64,000 nt of DNA from Rhodocyclales bacterium (GTDB lineage Bacteria > Pseudomonadota > Gammaproteobacteria > Burkholderiales > Rhodocyclaceae), in the NCBI GenBank assembly GCA_016214145.1, contig JACRPA010000005.1, positions 186,001 through 250,000 of the forward strand, read 5' to 3'. The notes below the pieces were generated by a model. The model was not told where the DNA came from and made no database searches. It was given only the letters and a program-made list of their open reading frames with translations. A program made the translations under genes and the position numbers. The first letter of the stretch is position 1; each line of letters starts with the position of its first letter. Positions 31,078 through 39,342 of the stretch are shown here, in pieces.

Positions 31078-31093
31078 GTTACGAGCGGGTAAC
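31078..31093. promoter_or_regulatory. GTTAC-N6-GTAAC box 1 (candidate activator site)
   Basis: Perfect 5-base arms, six bases apart, ~177 bases upstream of the sigma54 -24 element and 42 bases (about four helical turns) from box 2: a typical upstream activator arrangement. Confidence 0.6.
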
Positions 31094-31119
31094 TAAAAAA
31101 TGGCTGGTCGATGAATTCG

Positions 31120-31135
31120 GTTACTGAACGGTAAG
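31120..31135. promoter_or_regulatory. GTTAC-N6-GTAAG box 2 (candidate activator site)
   Basis: Same layout as box 1 with one arm mismatch, ~135 bases upstream of the sigma54 element. Confidence 0.55.
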
Positions 31136-31206
31136 ACCGGGAGAGTCCGAAAGCTGTTTGCCATCAATCCTGCCTGCCAATGTATTTCCGTTCGTTTTTC
31201 TCAAGC

Positions 31207-31220
31207 TTGATGTTTATCAA
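31207..31220. promoter_or_regulatory. perfect FNR-type box
   Basis: TTGAT-GTTT-ATCAA matches the FNR/ANR consensus fully. Its centre is ~43 bases upstream of the -24 GG of the sigma54 element, so oxygen-responsive control of the operon is likely. Confidence 0.7.
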
Positions 31221-31254
31221 TTCATTCAATGTTCTAGCGCATTGATGCGATATC

Positions 31255-31270
31255 TGGCCCATTTTGTGCA
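31255..31270 (+). promoter_or_regulatory. sigma54 (-24/-12) promoter of the Cys-type molybdoenzyme operon
   Basis: TGGCCCA-N4-GTGCA, with GG (31256-31257) and GC (31268-31269) exactly 10 bases apart. Two of the less conserved positions depart from consensus. The divergently encoded NtrC-type regulator is the expected activator. Confidence 0.6.
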
Positions 31271-31473
31271 ATGCCATATTCGAAAAGATCAAAAAGGAAA
31301 TGAACACATTTCATATTCCGATGTGCAAGCCGCGTGCCAATGAAATGACAGACCTTCGATACTCAGGGATACGCGCCAATACGGCAAGGAATTCATTGAC
31401 GGCGGCATCGGGTTGCACAGGAACCAGGTACTGGGTCTTGCAGGCGGAAAGAATGCGATGAATCGAATTTGTT

Positions 31474-31489
31474 GTTACCGGCGGGTAAC
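31474..31489. promoter_or_regulatory. GTTAC-N6-GTAAC box 3
   Basis: Perfect arms around CGGCGG, downstream of the sigma54 element and 57 bases before the start codon. This position suggests repression, enhancer action from downstream, or a second promoter. Confidence 0.5.
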
Positions 31490-31546
31490 GCTTCGTGCCG
31501 CGCCGTTCAGCTTATGGAAGCAAATAAACCTCAGGAGGATTACCTC

Positions 31547-34477
31547 ATGAAACTGCTCGACAATCACCTGACCCGGCGGGATTTCCTCAAGGTTACCGGG
31601 AGCACAGCGCTTCTGACGCAAATCCAGCCGGCGAGCGCGCAGGAATGGCTGGCCCAGGTCGGCAAGGCCGGGTCGAAGCCCGACCTGGTCGGCAGCGACG
31701 CCAGGATCGTGCGCAGCGTCTGCCTGATGTGCCACAGCGGCTGCGGCATCCAGTGCACCATCCAGAACGGCGAGCTGGTCAAGATCGACGGCAATCCCTA
31801 CCACCCGAACACCTACGACTATGTATCCAAGGGCGACATCGTCGAGGAAAGCGATCTCGACGGCGGGCTCAACGGCAAGGACGTCGGCACGCTGTGCGCC
31901 AAGGGACAGGCCGGCATTTATGCCCTCTACAGCCCGGCCCGGCTCAAGCATCCGATGAAACGCGTCGGACCGCGCGGCTCCGGCAAGTGGAAGACCATTT
32001 CCTGGGAACAGGCCTTGACCGAGATTACCGAGGGCGGGGTGCTTTTCAAGGATGTGCCCGGCGAGGAAACGCGCCAGGTCGAGGGCCTCAAGTCCATCCT
32101 CAACAACGACAAGCCCATCGGTCCGGAGGATTCGGACTACATGGACGAGGCGCCGCCCGAAGGCTGGGGACCGAAGCGCAACCAGTTCGTCTGGGCGCAC
32201 GGCCGCAACGAGCAGTCGCCGCTGACGCCGCGCTTCGTCGCAGGCGCAGCGGGCGTTCCCAACATGCTCAACCACTGCGACCGTTGCGCCGGCACCTTCT
32301 ACAACGTCGTCGAGCATGTTCTCAACGTGCCGCCCTACGAGATCGGCGCCTATGCCGACTACGAATACACCACCTTCCTCATCAGCGTGGGCTCGAACAT
32401 CACCCACGCCGACTACCCGGGACAAACGCGGGCCCGCTACCTGCAGAAATTCGCCAAGCGCACCGGCCCCGATGCCAAGGGATTCAAGCATGTCATCGTC
32501 GATCCCTGGCTGTCCCCCGCCGCGGCAAAGGCGCTGCAGTCGGGCAAGGGCGAGTGGATTCCGCTGAAGCCGTCTACCGACGCCTTCTTCCTGCTCGGCA
32601 TGTTGCGCTGGATGATCGACAACAAGGCCTACAAGGCCGACTTCCTGGCCTTGCCGAACGAGCAGGCGGCGAAGAAGACCGGCCGGCGCAACTGGAGCGA
32701 CATGACCTACCTGGTGCGCACCAAGGAGCCCAAGCTCTATCTCTCCGGCAAGGATGCCGGCCTGGGGCAGGCGGATTACGTGGTGCTGGTGGGCGGCAAG
32801 CCGACGCTGTTCCACGAAGTCGATGGGCCGGCCGATCTCGATGCCGAAGTGGAAATCAAGGGTGAGAAGTTCAAGACCGTCTTCCGCATGCTGCGCGAAC
32901 GCGCGCACGAGAAGACCATCGAGGAATGCGAGAAGGTTTGCGACATCCCGGCCGGAACGATCTCTCGCCTGAGCAAGGAGTTTTCCAGCGCCAAGCGGCC
33001 GGTCATCGAGATGTTCCGCGGCCCCATCCAGCAGTCGAACGGCTGGTGGAACGGCCAGGCGCTGATCACCCTGAACATCCTGATGGACAGCATCGATCGC
33101 AAGGGCGGCTACATTCCCGGACACAAGGCGTACAGCGGATCGGTCGGCGGGCCGTCACGCAAGGCCACGGGCGTTTCCGTCGATCGGCACAAGGACAAAT
33201 ACCAGGGCAAGAAGGCGACTTCGACGCGGCCATGGTACCCGCTGGCGATACGCACGGTGACCAGCGAGTTCTTCTCCGCCGCCAAGCAGGGCTACCCGTA
33301 CCGCATCAAGGCCTATCTGAACTACTACAACGATCCGGCCTATACCACGCCGTTCAACTCGTCGGTCATCGAGGCGATGCTCGATCTGAAGGCCATGCCG
33401 CTCACGATCAGCATCGACGCCTACATGGGCGAGACCACCCTGCTGTGCGACTACGTCCTGCCGGATACCGAGTACCTGGAGCGTTTCGGCGGCTTCAAGA
33501 CCTATCCGCCGGTGAAGACCCAGGTTCAGGGCTTGCGGCAGCCGGTTATCGGCACCCTCGACGCGAAGACCAAGAGCTACCGCGGCATCCATCCGGACGT
33601 GCAGACGGCGGACGACACGCTGATTCAGCTCGCCATGCGCTGCGGCCTGCCGGGCTTCGGCAAGGACGGTGGCGGTCCGGGCAAGGACATCTTCACTTCC
33701 TGGCAATTCTGGAACGAGTACTACAGGAACGGCGACTTCAAGGGCGAACCGGGGCTGGATCCGGACAGCCGCCTGGTCAAGCTCGGCGGCAAGTTCGAGA
33801 ACCCGGCCAGGCAGTACGATGAAAAAGGCGACTACACGCGCTTCCCCGGCGGTCGCCAGGTGCGCGGCCTGTATGTCTACGCCGCCAACGTGGCGGCCAA
33901 CAAGAACAGCATGACCGGCAAGTACTACGACGGACTGCCGCAGTACCGGATGATCATCGACTGCAAGGAGAACGAGATCGATCCGGCCCTGTGGAAGGAA
34001 TTCCCGTTCCAGTTGCACACGCACAAGGACGCCTGGCACACCCAGACGCGCACCATGAACAACCTGTGGCTGGCCTCGATCAAGCCGCAGAACTTCGCCG
34101 AGATCAACCCGGCCGATGCGCAGAAGCTGGGCGTCGTCACCGGCGACTGGGTCAAGGTCAAGTCGCCCTCCAGCAAGCACATCTCCTACGTGGAAACATC
34201 GATGGGCGACGGCTGGTACAAGATGCAGGTGCGCGTCACCAGCCGCATCCGTCCGGGCGTGTTCTCCGTGAGCAACTCCTACGGTCGCTGGGGCGCCGGC
34301 GGCAAGGCCTGGGCGGCGGACGGCAAGCCGCAGTTCTACGACAAGCGCATCGCCGCGGGCTTCAGCGTCAATCCGCTCTACATGGCCGACCCTGTCCTGA
34401 AGGACCGCGGAATGCTCGATCCTGTCGGCGGCGGCACCCAGAGCTACGGCACGCCCCTTCGTGTAGAAAAAGTCTAA
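31547..34477 (+). CDS. Cys-type molybdopterin oxidoreductase catalytic subunit (TtrA/ArrA/PsrA-like clade)
   Basis: 976 residues from ATG 31547, fixed by AGGAGG at 31533. A Tat motif (TRRDFLKVTGSTALL) shows export. The [4Fe-4S] site is C59-x2-C62-x3-C66 with C117 (LCAKG), plus Cys70. The likely molybdenum ligand is Cys244 or Cys247 in 'NHCDRCAG', placing it with the sulfur/arsenic/selenium-type enzymes rather than the Asp-type nitrate/ethylbenzene group. An insertion of ~60 residues between the FeS site and the active site, and the length, are like TtrA/SrrA. The C-terminal pterin-binding part contains 'AWHTQTRTMNNLWLA' and 'GVFSVSNSYGRWGAGG'. Divergent from a PhnD-type sensor system. Substrate unknown; an oxyanion of S, As, Se or Sb is an inference. 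Confidence 0.85.
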   Translation: MKLLDNHLTRRDFLKVTGSTALLTQIQPASAQEWLAQVGKAGSKPDLVGSDARIVRSVCLMCHSGCGIQCTIQNGELVKIDGNPYHPNTYDYVSKGDIVEESDLDGGLNGKDVGTLCAKGQAGIYALYSPARLKHPMKRVGPRGSGKWKTISWEQALTEITEGGVLFKDVPGEETRQVEGLKSILNNDKPIGPEDSDYMDEAPPEGWGPKRNQFVWAHGRNEQSPLTPRFVAGAAGVPNMLNHCDRCAGTFYNVVEHVLNVPPYEIGAYADYEYTTFLISVGSNITHADYPGQTRARYLQKFAKRTGPDAKGFKHVIVDPWLSPAAAKALQSGKGEWIPLKPSTDAFFLLGMLRWMIDNKAYKADFLALPNEQAAKKTGRRNWSDMTYLVRTKEPKLYLSGKDAGLGQADYVVLVGGKPTLFHEVDGPADLDAEVEIKGEKFKTVFRMLRERAHEKTIEECEKVCDIPAGTISRLSKEFSSAKRPVIEMFRGPIQQSNGWWNGQALITLNILMDSIDRKGGYIPGHKAYSGSVGGPSRKATGVSVDRHKDKYQGKKATSTRPWYPLAIRTVTSEFFSAAKQGYPYRIKAYLNYYNDPAYTTPFNSSVIEAMLDLKAMPLTISIDAYMGETTLLCDYVLPDTEYLERFGGFKTYPPVKTQVQGLRQPVIGTLDAKTKSYRGIHPDVQTADDTLIQLAMRCGLPGFGKDGGGPGKDIFTSWQFWNEYYRNGDFKGEPGLDPDSRLVKLGGKFENPARQYDEKGDYTRFPGGRQVRGLYVYAANVAANKNSMTGKYYDGLPQYRMIIDCKENEIDPALWKEFPFQLHTHKDAWHTQTRTMNNLWLASIKPQNFAEINPADAQKLGVVTGDWVKVKSPSSKHISYVETSMGDGWYKMQVRVTSRIRPGVFSVSNSYGRWGAGGKAWAADGKPQFYDKRIAAGFSVNPLYMADPVLKDRGMLDPVGGGTQSYGTPLRVEKV

Positions 34478-34487
34478 GGAGAACATC

Positions 34488-35108
34488 ATGGCCGAATACA
34501 GCCCAGTCATTCCGCGCGAAGCCGTCGACCGCTCCTTCGCCAAGCAGGGTCCCAAGCAATACACGCTGTGGGTCGACATCGAACACTGCATAGGCTGCAA
34601 TGCCTGCACAGTCGCCTGCAAGGCGGAGAACAACACGCCGGTCGGCGTGGACTACAACCGCGTGATCGAAATCGAGGAAGGCGACTTCCGCGATGCCGGC
34701 AAGACGCCGAACGTCGGCGTCACCTTCGTGCCCATGCCCTGCATGCACTGCGGGCGGCCGGCCTGCCAGGCGGCCTGTCCGGTGGGCGCCATCACCAAGC
34801 GCAAGGAAGACGGCATCGTCCTCATCAACAAGGACAAGTGCATCGGCTGCCGCTACTGCGCCTGGGCCTGCCCCTACGGCGCGCCGCAGTTCAACGCCGA
34901 GGCGAAGATCATGGAGAAATGCACCCTCTGCGTCCATCGCGTCGAGAAGGGGCTGCAGCCCGCCTGCGTCACGACCTGTCCGGCAAAAGTACGCTTCTTC
35001 GGCGAGCTGAACGAGCTGACCATGCTGATGAAGGAACGGCGCGCGCGCGGCGTCAGCATCAGCGTCGGCGGCGCGGACACCAAGCCCAGCGTGCAGTACA
35101 CCAAGTAA
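34488..35108 (+). CDS. four-cluster ferredoxin subunit (DmsB/PsrB/TtrB-like)
   Basis: 206 residues without its own signal. Four cysteine groups: CIGCNACTVACK, CMHCGRPACQAACP, CIGCRYCAWACP and CTLCVHRVEKGLQPACVTTCP, for four [4Fe-4S] clusters. It is the electron-transfer partner of the catalytic subunit ten bases upstream and probably rides through the Tat system with it. No NrfD-type membrane anchor gene follows, unlike in PsrABC, TtrBCA or DmsABC, so electrons must enter or leave another way, perhaps through the cytochromes at 36978 and 40301. Confidence 0.88.
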   Translation: MAEYSPVIPREAVDRSFAKQGPKQYTLWVDIEHCIGCNACTVACKAENNTPVGVDYNRVIEIEEGDFRDAGKTPNVGVTFVPMPCMHCGRPACQAACPVGAITKRKEDGIVLINKDKCIGCRYCAWACPYGAPQFNAEAKIMEKCTLCVHRVEKGLQPACVTTCPAKVRFFGELNELTMLMKERRARGVSISVGGADTKPSVQYTK

Positions 35109-35129
35109 CGAGCCGTATTGGCATTGAGC

Positions 35130-36311
35130 ATGAACTCGCTGATCGAAATCGGGCTGCAAGCGCCGCTGCGGGTGGATAGCACGCTGTGCTCCCGCTACCG
35201 CAGCACGAAGTCGGAATGCGCGGCGTGCGCGGTGGTTTGCCCCGTCCCCGGCGCCGTCCGGCTGGGTGACGGGGCCGACAACAACGGCGCCGAAATCAAC
35301 GCCGCCTGCGTTGGCTGCGGCGCCTGTGTCTCGGCCTGTCCGAACGGCGCCATCCGGCCGCGGGAGGACGATCGCCTGGCGGAACGCATCGGCGAGCGGG
35401 TGCAGGCGGGGAAAGTGTTCCGCTTCGCCTGCAGCCGGGCGCAGGGCCGGGCGGATCTGGTCGTGCCTTGTCTTTCCCGCCTGACCGAGGCGCTGGTCCT
35501 GGAGCCGATCCGGGGCGGGGCGGAAGGGGTCGCGTTGTGCGCGCCGGATTGTTCCGGCTGCGGTCTCAGGAAGGCCGCGCCGCAGTGGGCGCGGACGATG
35601 GCCTTCTCGCAGGCGCTTTGCGAGTCGGCCGGACTGGGTGCGGAGCGGATATCGGGCGTCCGGACTCTGAGCGGCGAGGCGGAGGAAATCCGTCTCCCGG
35701 CAAAAGCGCCTACTTCGCGGCGCCGGATGTTTCAGTCCATCGCCGAGCGCTGGCAAGCCAGCGGCGAGGCGGCTCTTCAAGGCGAGGCGGCGGAGGCGAC
35801 ACCGGTGGAGCCTTTCCGCGAAATCGTGCAGAGGCACTCGGAGAATCCCAAGCGGATGGACCTGCTGCGGCTGCTGGATGCGCTGCCCGGATCGGGAGCG
35901 GCCTCGAAAGCCGTTGCCACGACGGGATTTCCGCTCGCACAGCTTGAGGTGGACAGCCGTTGCGTCGGCTGCAATGTTTGCGAAACGCTTTGCCCCGTCG
36001 GCGCGCTCAGCCATCGCGAGGAGGGGGGCGCCTACACCCTCGAATTCGCTGCCGCGCAGTGCACCGGCTGCGGAGTATGCGCGCTGGCCTGCTATCACCA
36101 GGCCATGCATGTCCGGGAACCGGCCGGCTTGTCTCAGTTGTTCGAGCGACCCCGCATCACACTGGTGTCCGCCAGGCCGCGGACGTGCCGTTCCTGCGGT
36201 GAACGCATCCTGGGCGATGCGGCGGAATTCTGCCCCGCGTGCCAGGTGAGCGGCGACCGCCGCGATGCGATCGCGCGGCACTTTTTCAGTGGAGGACTCA
36301 AGAATGTTTGA
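35130..36311 (+). CDS. polyferredoxin-like accessory protein with C-terminal zinc-ribbon-like motif
   Basis: 393 residues from ATG 35130 (TTG 35118 in frame upstream; neither has a strong ribosome site). Cluster motifs: an irregular N-terminal group 'SECAACAVVCPVPGAV', CVGCGACVSACP, then after a ~220-residue middle region CVGCNVCETLCP and CTGCGVCALAC. The C-terminus has 'CRSCGERILGDAAEFCPACQ', a rubredoxin/zinc-ribbon-like pair of CxxC. The middle contains more cysteines ('LCAPDCSGCGL'). No signal peptide, so it acts in the cytoplasm, probably in cofactor insertion or electron supply during maturation of the molybdoenzyme; similar ferredoxins accompany TorD-type chaperones in Fdh and Arx-like clusters. 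Confidence 0.75.
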   Translation: MNSLIEIGLQAPLRVDSTLCSRYRSTKSECAACAVVCPVPGAVRLGDGADNNGAEINAACVGCGACVSACPNGAIRPREDDRLAERIGERVQAGKVFRFACSRAQGRADLVVPCLSRLTEALVLEPIRGGAEGVALCAPDCSGCGLRKAAPQWARTMAFSQALCESAGLGAERISGVRTLSGEAEEIRLPAKAPTSRRRMFQSIAERWQASGEAALQGEAAEATPVEPFREIVQRHSENPKRMDLLRLLDALPGSGAASKAVATTGFPLAQLEVDSRCVGCNVCETLCPVGALSHREEGGAYTLEFAAAQCTGCGVCALACYHQAMHVREPAGLSQLFERPRITLVSARPRTCRSCGERILGDAAEFCPACQVSGDRRDAIARHFFSGGLKNV

Positions 36312-36996
36312 TCATGGCGAAATGCAGGCCGCCGCCGCCGGCCGGGCGAAGACCTATGCCGTCCTGGCCGCGCTTTACTCGGCGCCGCCCCCGGAAACAC
36401 TGGCCGACCTGATCCGGGCGGGCGGATTGGCGACGGAAGACGGCGGACCCCTGGGCGCGGCCGCCGATGCGCTGACGGCATCCTTCCGGCGGGCCGCATC
36501 CGCCGGGCTTCCCGAGGCCGAACTCGTCGCCGAGCATACGCGGCTGTTCACCCTTCCTTCCGGCGTCGTGCCGCACGAGTCGTATTACGCGGACGAAAAC
36601 CAGCGCGTGGGCGGCCATGTGACCGCCGCCGTCAAGCGGTATTACGACGCCGCCGCGGCGGAATTGACCGGCGCATGCCTGGAACTGCCGGACCACATCG
36701 GCGTGGAACTGGAGTTCATGAAATTCCTCTGCGATCTGGAGGCGCAGTTCTGGCAGGCGTCCAATGAGGAGGGGCTGCGCAGGTGCCTGGATTTCCAGGC
36801 GGGTTTTCTGGCGGACCACCTGCTGCGCTGGCACCGCGATCTGTGCGAAAAGATCATCAAGGAAACCAGTCTCGACATATACCGGGCGCTGGCCGCCCTC
36901 ACCCTCGAATTCCTGGAGGCCGAACGGACGTTCGTGCCGGAGCTGGCCAAGGAAGTTCATTCCGAATGGAGGACAACATGCGCATCCGAATCCTGA
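36304..36996 (+). CDS. TorD/DmsD-family molybdoenzyme chaperone
   Basis: 230 residues, all-helical, with the family signatures 'LAALYSAPP', 'EHTRLFTLPSGVVPHESYYAD', 'LPDHIGVELEFMKFLC' and 'LRWHRDLCEKI'. Such chaperones bind the Tat leader and help insert the Mo cofactor. It overlaps the preceding and the following genes by several bases, consistent with tight coupling. Its client is most likely the subunit at 31547; a second TorD-like gene at 44797 serves the type II enzyme. Confidence 0.88.
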   Translation: MFDHGEMQAAAAGRAKTYAVLAALYSAPPPETLADLIRAGGLATEDGGPLGAAADALTASFRRAASAGLPEAELVAEHTRLFTLPSGVVPHESYYADENQRVGGHVTAAVKRYYDAAAAELTGACLELPDHIGVELEFMKFLCDLEAQFWQASNEEGLRRCLDFQAGFLADHLLRWHRDLCEKIIKETSLDIYRALAALTLEFLEAERTFVPELAKEVHSEWRTTCASES

Positions 36997-37535
36997 CTTT
37001 CGCTGCCCTGGCGCTGGCTTCCACGGCGGCGCTGGCGCTGGAGCCGCAGACCCCGATCGACTGGCCGCCGAAGGCGGTGTCCAAGCCGGCCACCGGCAAG
37101 GTGCCGGACTTCAAGGCCAAGAACGCGCTGTGCCTCGACTGCCACAAGGAGATCATGGAGGTGAAGACGGCGCGCAAGAATGTGCCCAACCTGCATCGCC
37201 TGCATCTCGAATCGAAAAAGATCGCCTACAAGGGCGAGAACCGCGACTGCCTGACCTGCCACGAGATGGTCGTTCCGTCGGAAACGAAGGCGAAGAAGAA
37301 GGAAGGCTGGTTCGTCAAGGGCGACGTCTATCACCCGAATGTCCTGCTGGCGCCCGAAGCCTTCTGGAAGAAGACCGTGGTTCGCCCGGACGCCCAGTAC
37401 GTCCAGGTCGAAGCGCTGCGCCCGGCGGATCCCTATATTTTCAAACCGACGCTGAAGCGGCTGGTCTGCCAGGAATGCCACAGTACGGACAGCAAGATCA
37501 AGACCTTCTACGGCGCGCCGGAGGCCCGCAACTGA
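36978..37535 (+). CDS. periplasmic triheme cytochrome c
   Basis: 185 residues with a signal peptide (ILTFAALALASTAALA). Three heme motifs: CLDCH, CLTCH and CQECH, with extra histidines nearby (NLHRLHLE, VYHPN) for bis-His ligation. Start ATG 36978 has GGAGGA upstream and lies inside the end of the TorD gene. It resembles small multiheme cytochromes that pair with periplasmic reductases. Because the operon lacks a quinol-dehydrogenase membrane subunit, this protein is a candidate for the direct electron partner of the molybdoenzyme. Confidence 0.8.
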   Translation: MRIRILTFAALALASTAALALEPQTPIDWPPKAVSKPATGKVPDFKAKNALCLDCHKEIMEVKTARKNVPNLHRLHLESKKIAYKGENRDCLTCHEMVVPSETKAKKKEGWFVKGDVYHPNVLLAPEAFWKKTVVRPDAQYVQVEALRPADPYIFKPTLKRLVCQECHSTDSKIKTFYGAPEARN

Positions 37536-37554
37536 TCCGGCGCGGGAAACGATC

Positions 37555-39315
37555 ATGAACCGGAATACTAGCCATTCCTCGCGTGCGGCGATCTGCCTCG
37601 CCGCCGGTATCGCCCTGGGCAGCATGCCTGCCCTGGCGCAGCCACCGGTGGCCAGGAAAGCGCAGGGCGGCGAGTCCGAGATCCTGCGCCGCCTGCAGGA
37701 GCTGGAAAACCAGGTCGCGCAGTTCAAGACCGAAACCGTCCGCCTGCAGGCCGAGCTGGCGAAGCGGGACGCGAAAGCCGCGCCTGCCGCATCGGCGGCG
37801 GCGAAGGGCGGTGGCGGCGAGTGGGACGAACCCGAGGTCGAGAAGAAAGCGGAAGGCCGCGACGAGGAAGCCCGCCGCCGCCTGCTTGCGCTGGAAACGC
37901 AGATGCGCAAGACCTCGGGCGAGGCCGCCAAGCTTGAGGAAGAGCGCAAGAGCCGGCCGCAGTTCGATTTCTCCGGCAAGTACAAGGCGCAGATCAATTC
38001 CCGCAACAACTTCGACCTGGGCAACCCGCTGCAGAAGTGGAAGTACGACAACGCGACCTTCTTCGACCAGCGCTTTTCCTTCCAGATCGATGCCTCCTAC
38101 GAGTCTCTGCTGGCCCGCGTGGTGCTCGACAAGGGCAACTTCGTCTTCGACTGGAAGGAGGACGGCGAGGGGACGCTGGAGCGCTGGGGCCAGTTCCATA
38201 CCGTCAATTCCCAGCTGGTGCGCGAACTGTTCGTGCAATACACCGGGCCCTTCGTGCTGCGCGCCGGGCGGCAGAACTGGGACGTCGGCCAGAACATCGT
38301 GCTCGAAGGCCCGATGGACGGCATCCGCATCCAGTATCCCTTCGGGCAGCTGCCCTGGGGCAACACCACGCTCTCGGCCGGCTACATGGCCATTGCCGGC
38401 GGCTGGAACAGCTACGCCAAATTCACCGCCTCCGGCGGCCCGCCGGCGGGCAATCGCGAGGAGGTCTTCGGCGCCTCCAACAGGCTGGGCGGCCTCTATC
38501 TGGATCTGGACATCCGGCCTTCGCGCGGCCTGCGCTTCAAGCCGTACATGCTGAAAGTTTCGGATCACGGCAAACCGGGCGATGCCGACCTGAACCTGGA
38601 CAAGGACTTCAATGCCGCCACCCTGCCGCGCGACGGCGGGTTCCGTCCCATGTGGACGGGGATCAACGCCAGCGCGGAACTGGGCAAGTGGAAGTTCGAT
38701 GCCGAGGCGATCCTGCTCACCGGCGACTACACGGCGAACCGCAAGCTGCGCGCCAATGCGCTGCAGGTGAAGGCCGCGCGCGACTTCGGCAAGGTCGGCG
38801 CGCTCGGCAACCTGGCGCTCGGCCTGCAGCTCGGCCGCGGGTCGGGCAACGGCACAGACAGCACGGCGAGCGGGACGATGCGCAACTTCAGCGGCCTTTT
38901 CATGTGCCGCGAGCGCAACAAGTTCGGCAATATCTTCAGCGAGGACATCCGCGCCGGCTACAACTTCTGGGACAGCAATCTCTCGAACATCACCTATCTG
39001 CGCGCCGATCTCACCATCGAGCCGGTCAAGGGCCTGAAATTCGTCCCGGCGCTGGCGCGGATGTGGACGACAAAATCGGTCTTCGAAGGGCGCGGTCCGG
39101 TATTCGACTGGAGCCGCGGCATGGCTACCTCGACCGCGCAGACGCGCGACGTCGGCTGGGAATTCGATCTCGATGTGAGCTATCCGCTCTACAAATACGT
39201 CGAGGGCTTTGCTTCCCTCGGCTATTTCCGCCCGGGCGATGTGTATGCCCGGCCGGATGGCAGCAAGGGCAAGACCGCCTGGGAGTTCGTGCTGGGGGCC
39301 GAAGTCAAGTTCTAG
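37555..39315 (+). CDS. outer-membrane beta-barrel protein (porin-like) with coiled-coil N-terminus
   Basis: 586 residues with a signal peptide (CLAAGIALGSMPALA). Residues ~35-130 are a charged coiled coil ('LRRLQELENQVAQFKTETVRLQAELAKRD'). The rest alternates polar and hydrophobic residues in strands ('FSFQIDASYESLLARVVLDKG', 'LVRELFVQYTGPFVLRAGRQNWD') and ends in a terminal Phe (AEVKF), typical of outer-membrane barrels; it most resembles alginate-export/OprO-type porins. Between multiheme cytochrome genes, it could admit substrate or support electron transfer across the outer membrane, in the manner of MtrB-type barrels. That role is an inference. Confidence 0.78.
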   Translation: MNRNTSHSSRAAICLAAGIALGSMPALAQPPVARKAQGGESEILRRLQELENQVAQFKTETVRLQAELAKRDAKAAPAASAAAKGGGGEWDEPEVEKKAEGRDEEARRRLLALETQMRKTSGEAAKLEEERKSRPQFDFSGKYKAQINSRNNFDLGNPLQKWKYDNATFFDQRFSFQIDASYESLLARVVLDKGNFVFDWKEDGEGTLERWGQFHTVNSQLVRELFVQYTGPFVLRAGRQNWDVGQNIVLEGPMDGIRIQYPFGQLPWGNTTLSAGYMAIAGGWNSYAKFTASGGPPAGNREEVFGASNRLGGLYLDLDIRPSRGLRFKPYMLKVSDHGKPGDADLNLDKDFNAATLPRDGGFRPMWTGINASAELGKWKFDAEAILLTGDYTANRKLRANALQVKAARDFGKVGALGNLALGLQLGRGSGNGTDSTASGTMRNFSGLFMCRERNKFGNIFSEDIRAGYNFWDSNLSNITYLRADLTIEPVKGLKFVPALARMWTTKSVFEGRGPVFDWSRGMATSTAQTRDVGWEFDLDVSYPLYKYVEGFASLGYFRPGDVYARPDGSKGKTAWEFVLGAEVKF

Positions 39316-39342
39316 AGATGTCCAACGGAGAATGGAACAATC

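Larger units (their letters stand above)
31070..31546. other. long regulatory intergenic region of the Cys-type molybdoenzyme operon
   Basis: 477 bases, markedly more AT-rich than the rest of the window. It holds GTTAC-N6-GTAAC boxes at 31078, 31120 and 31474, a perfect FNR box at 31207, and a sigma54 element at 31255. About 275 bases of leader separate that promoter from the start codon; I see no convincing small gene in it. Confidence 0.75.

Noticed and set aside
31158-31461. Two small frames (61 and 65 codons) in the leader of the Cys-type molybdoenzyme operon
   Set aside because: No ribosome site, no similarity, and they overlap promoter and operator elements; likely chance in AT-rich DNA.
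36993-37003. CTGACTTTCGC at the start of the triheme cytochrome gene as another 27-base element
   Set aside because: Only one half of the element is present; no CGCCGT at the fixed distance.
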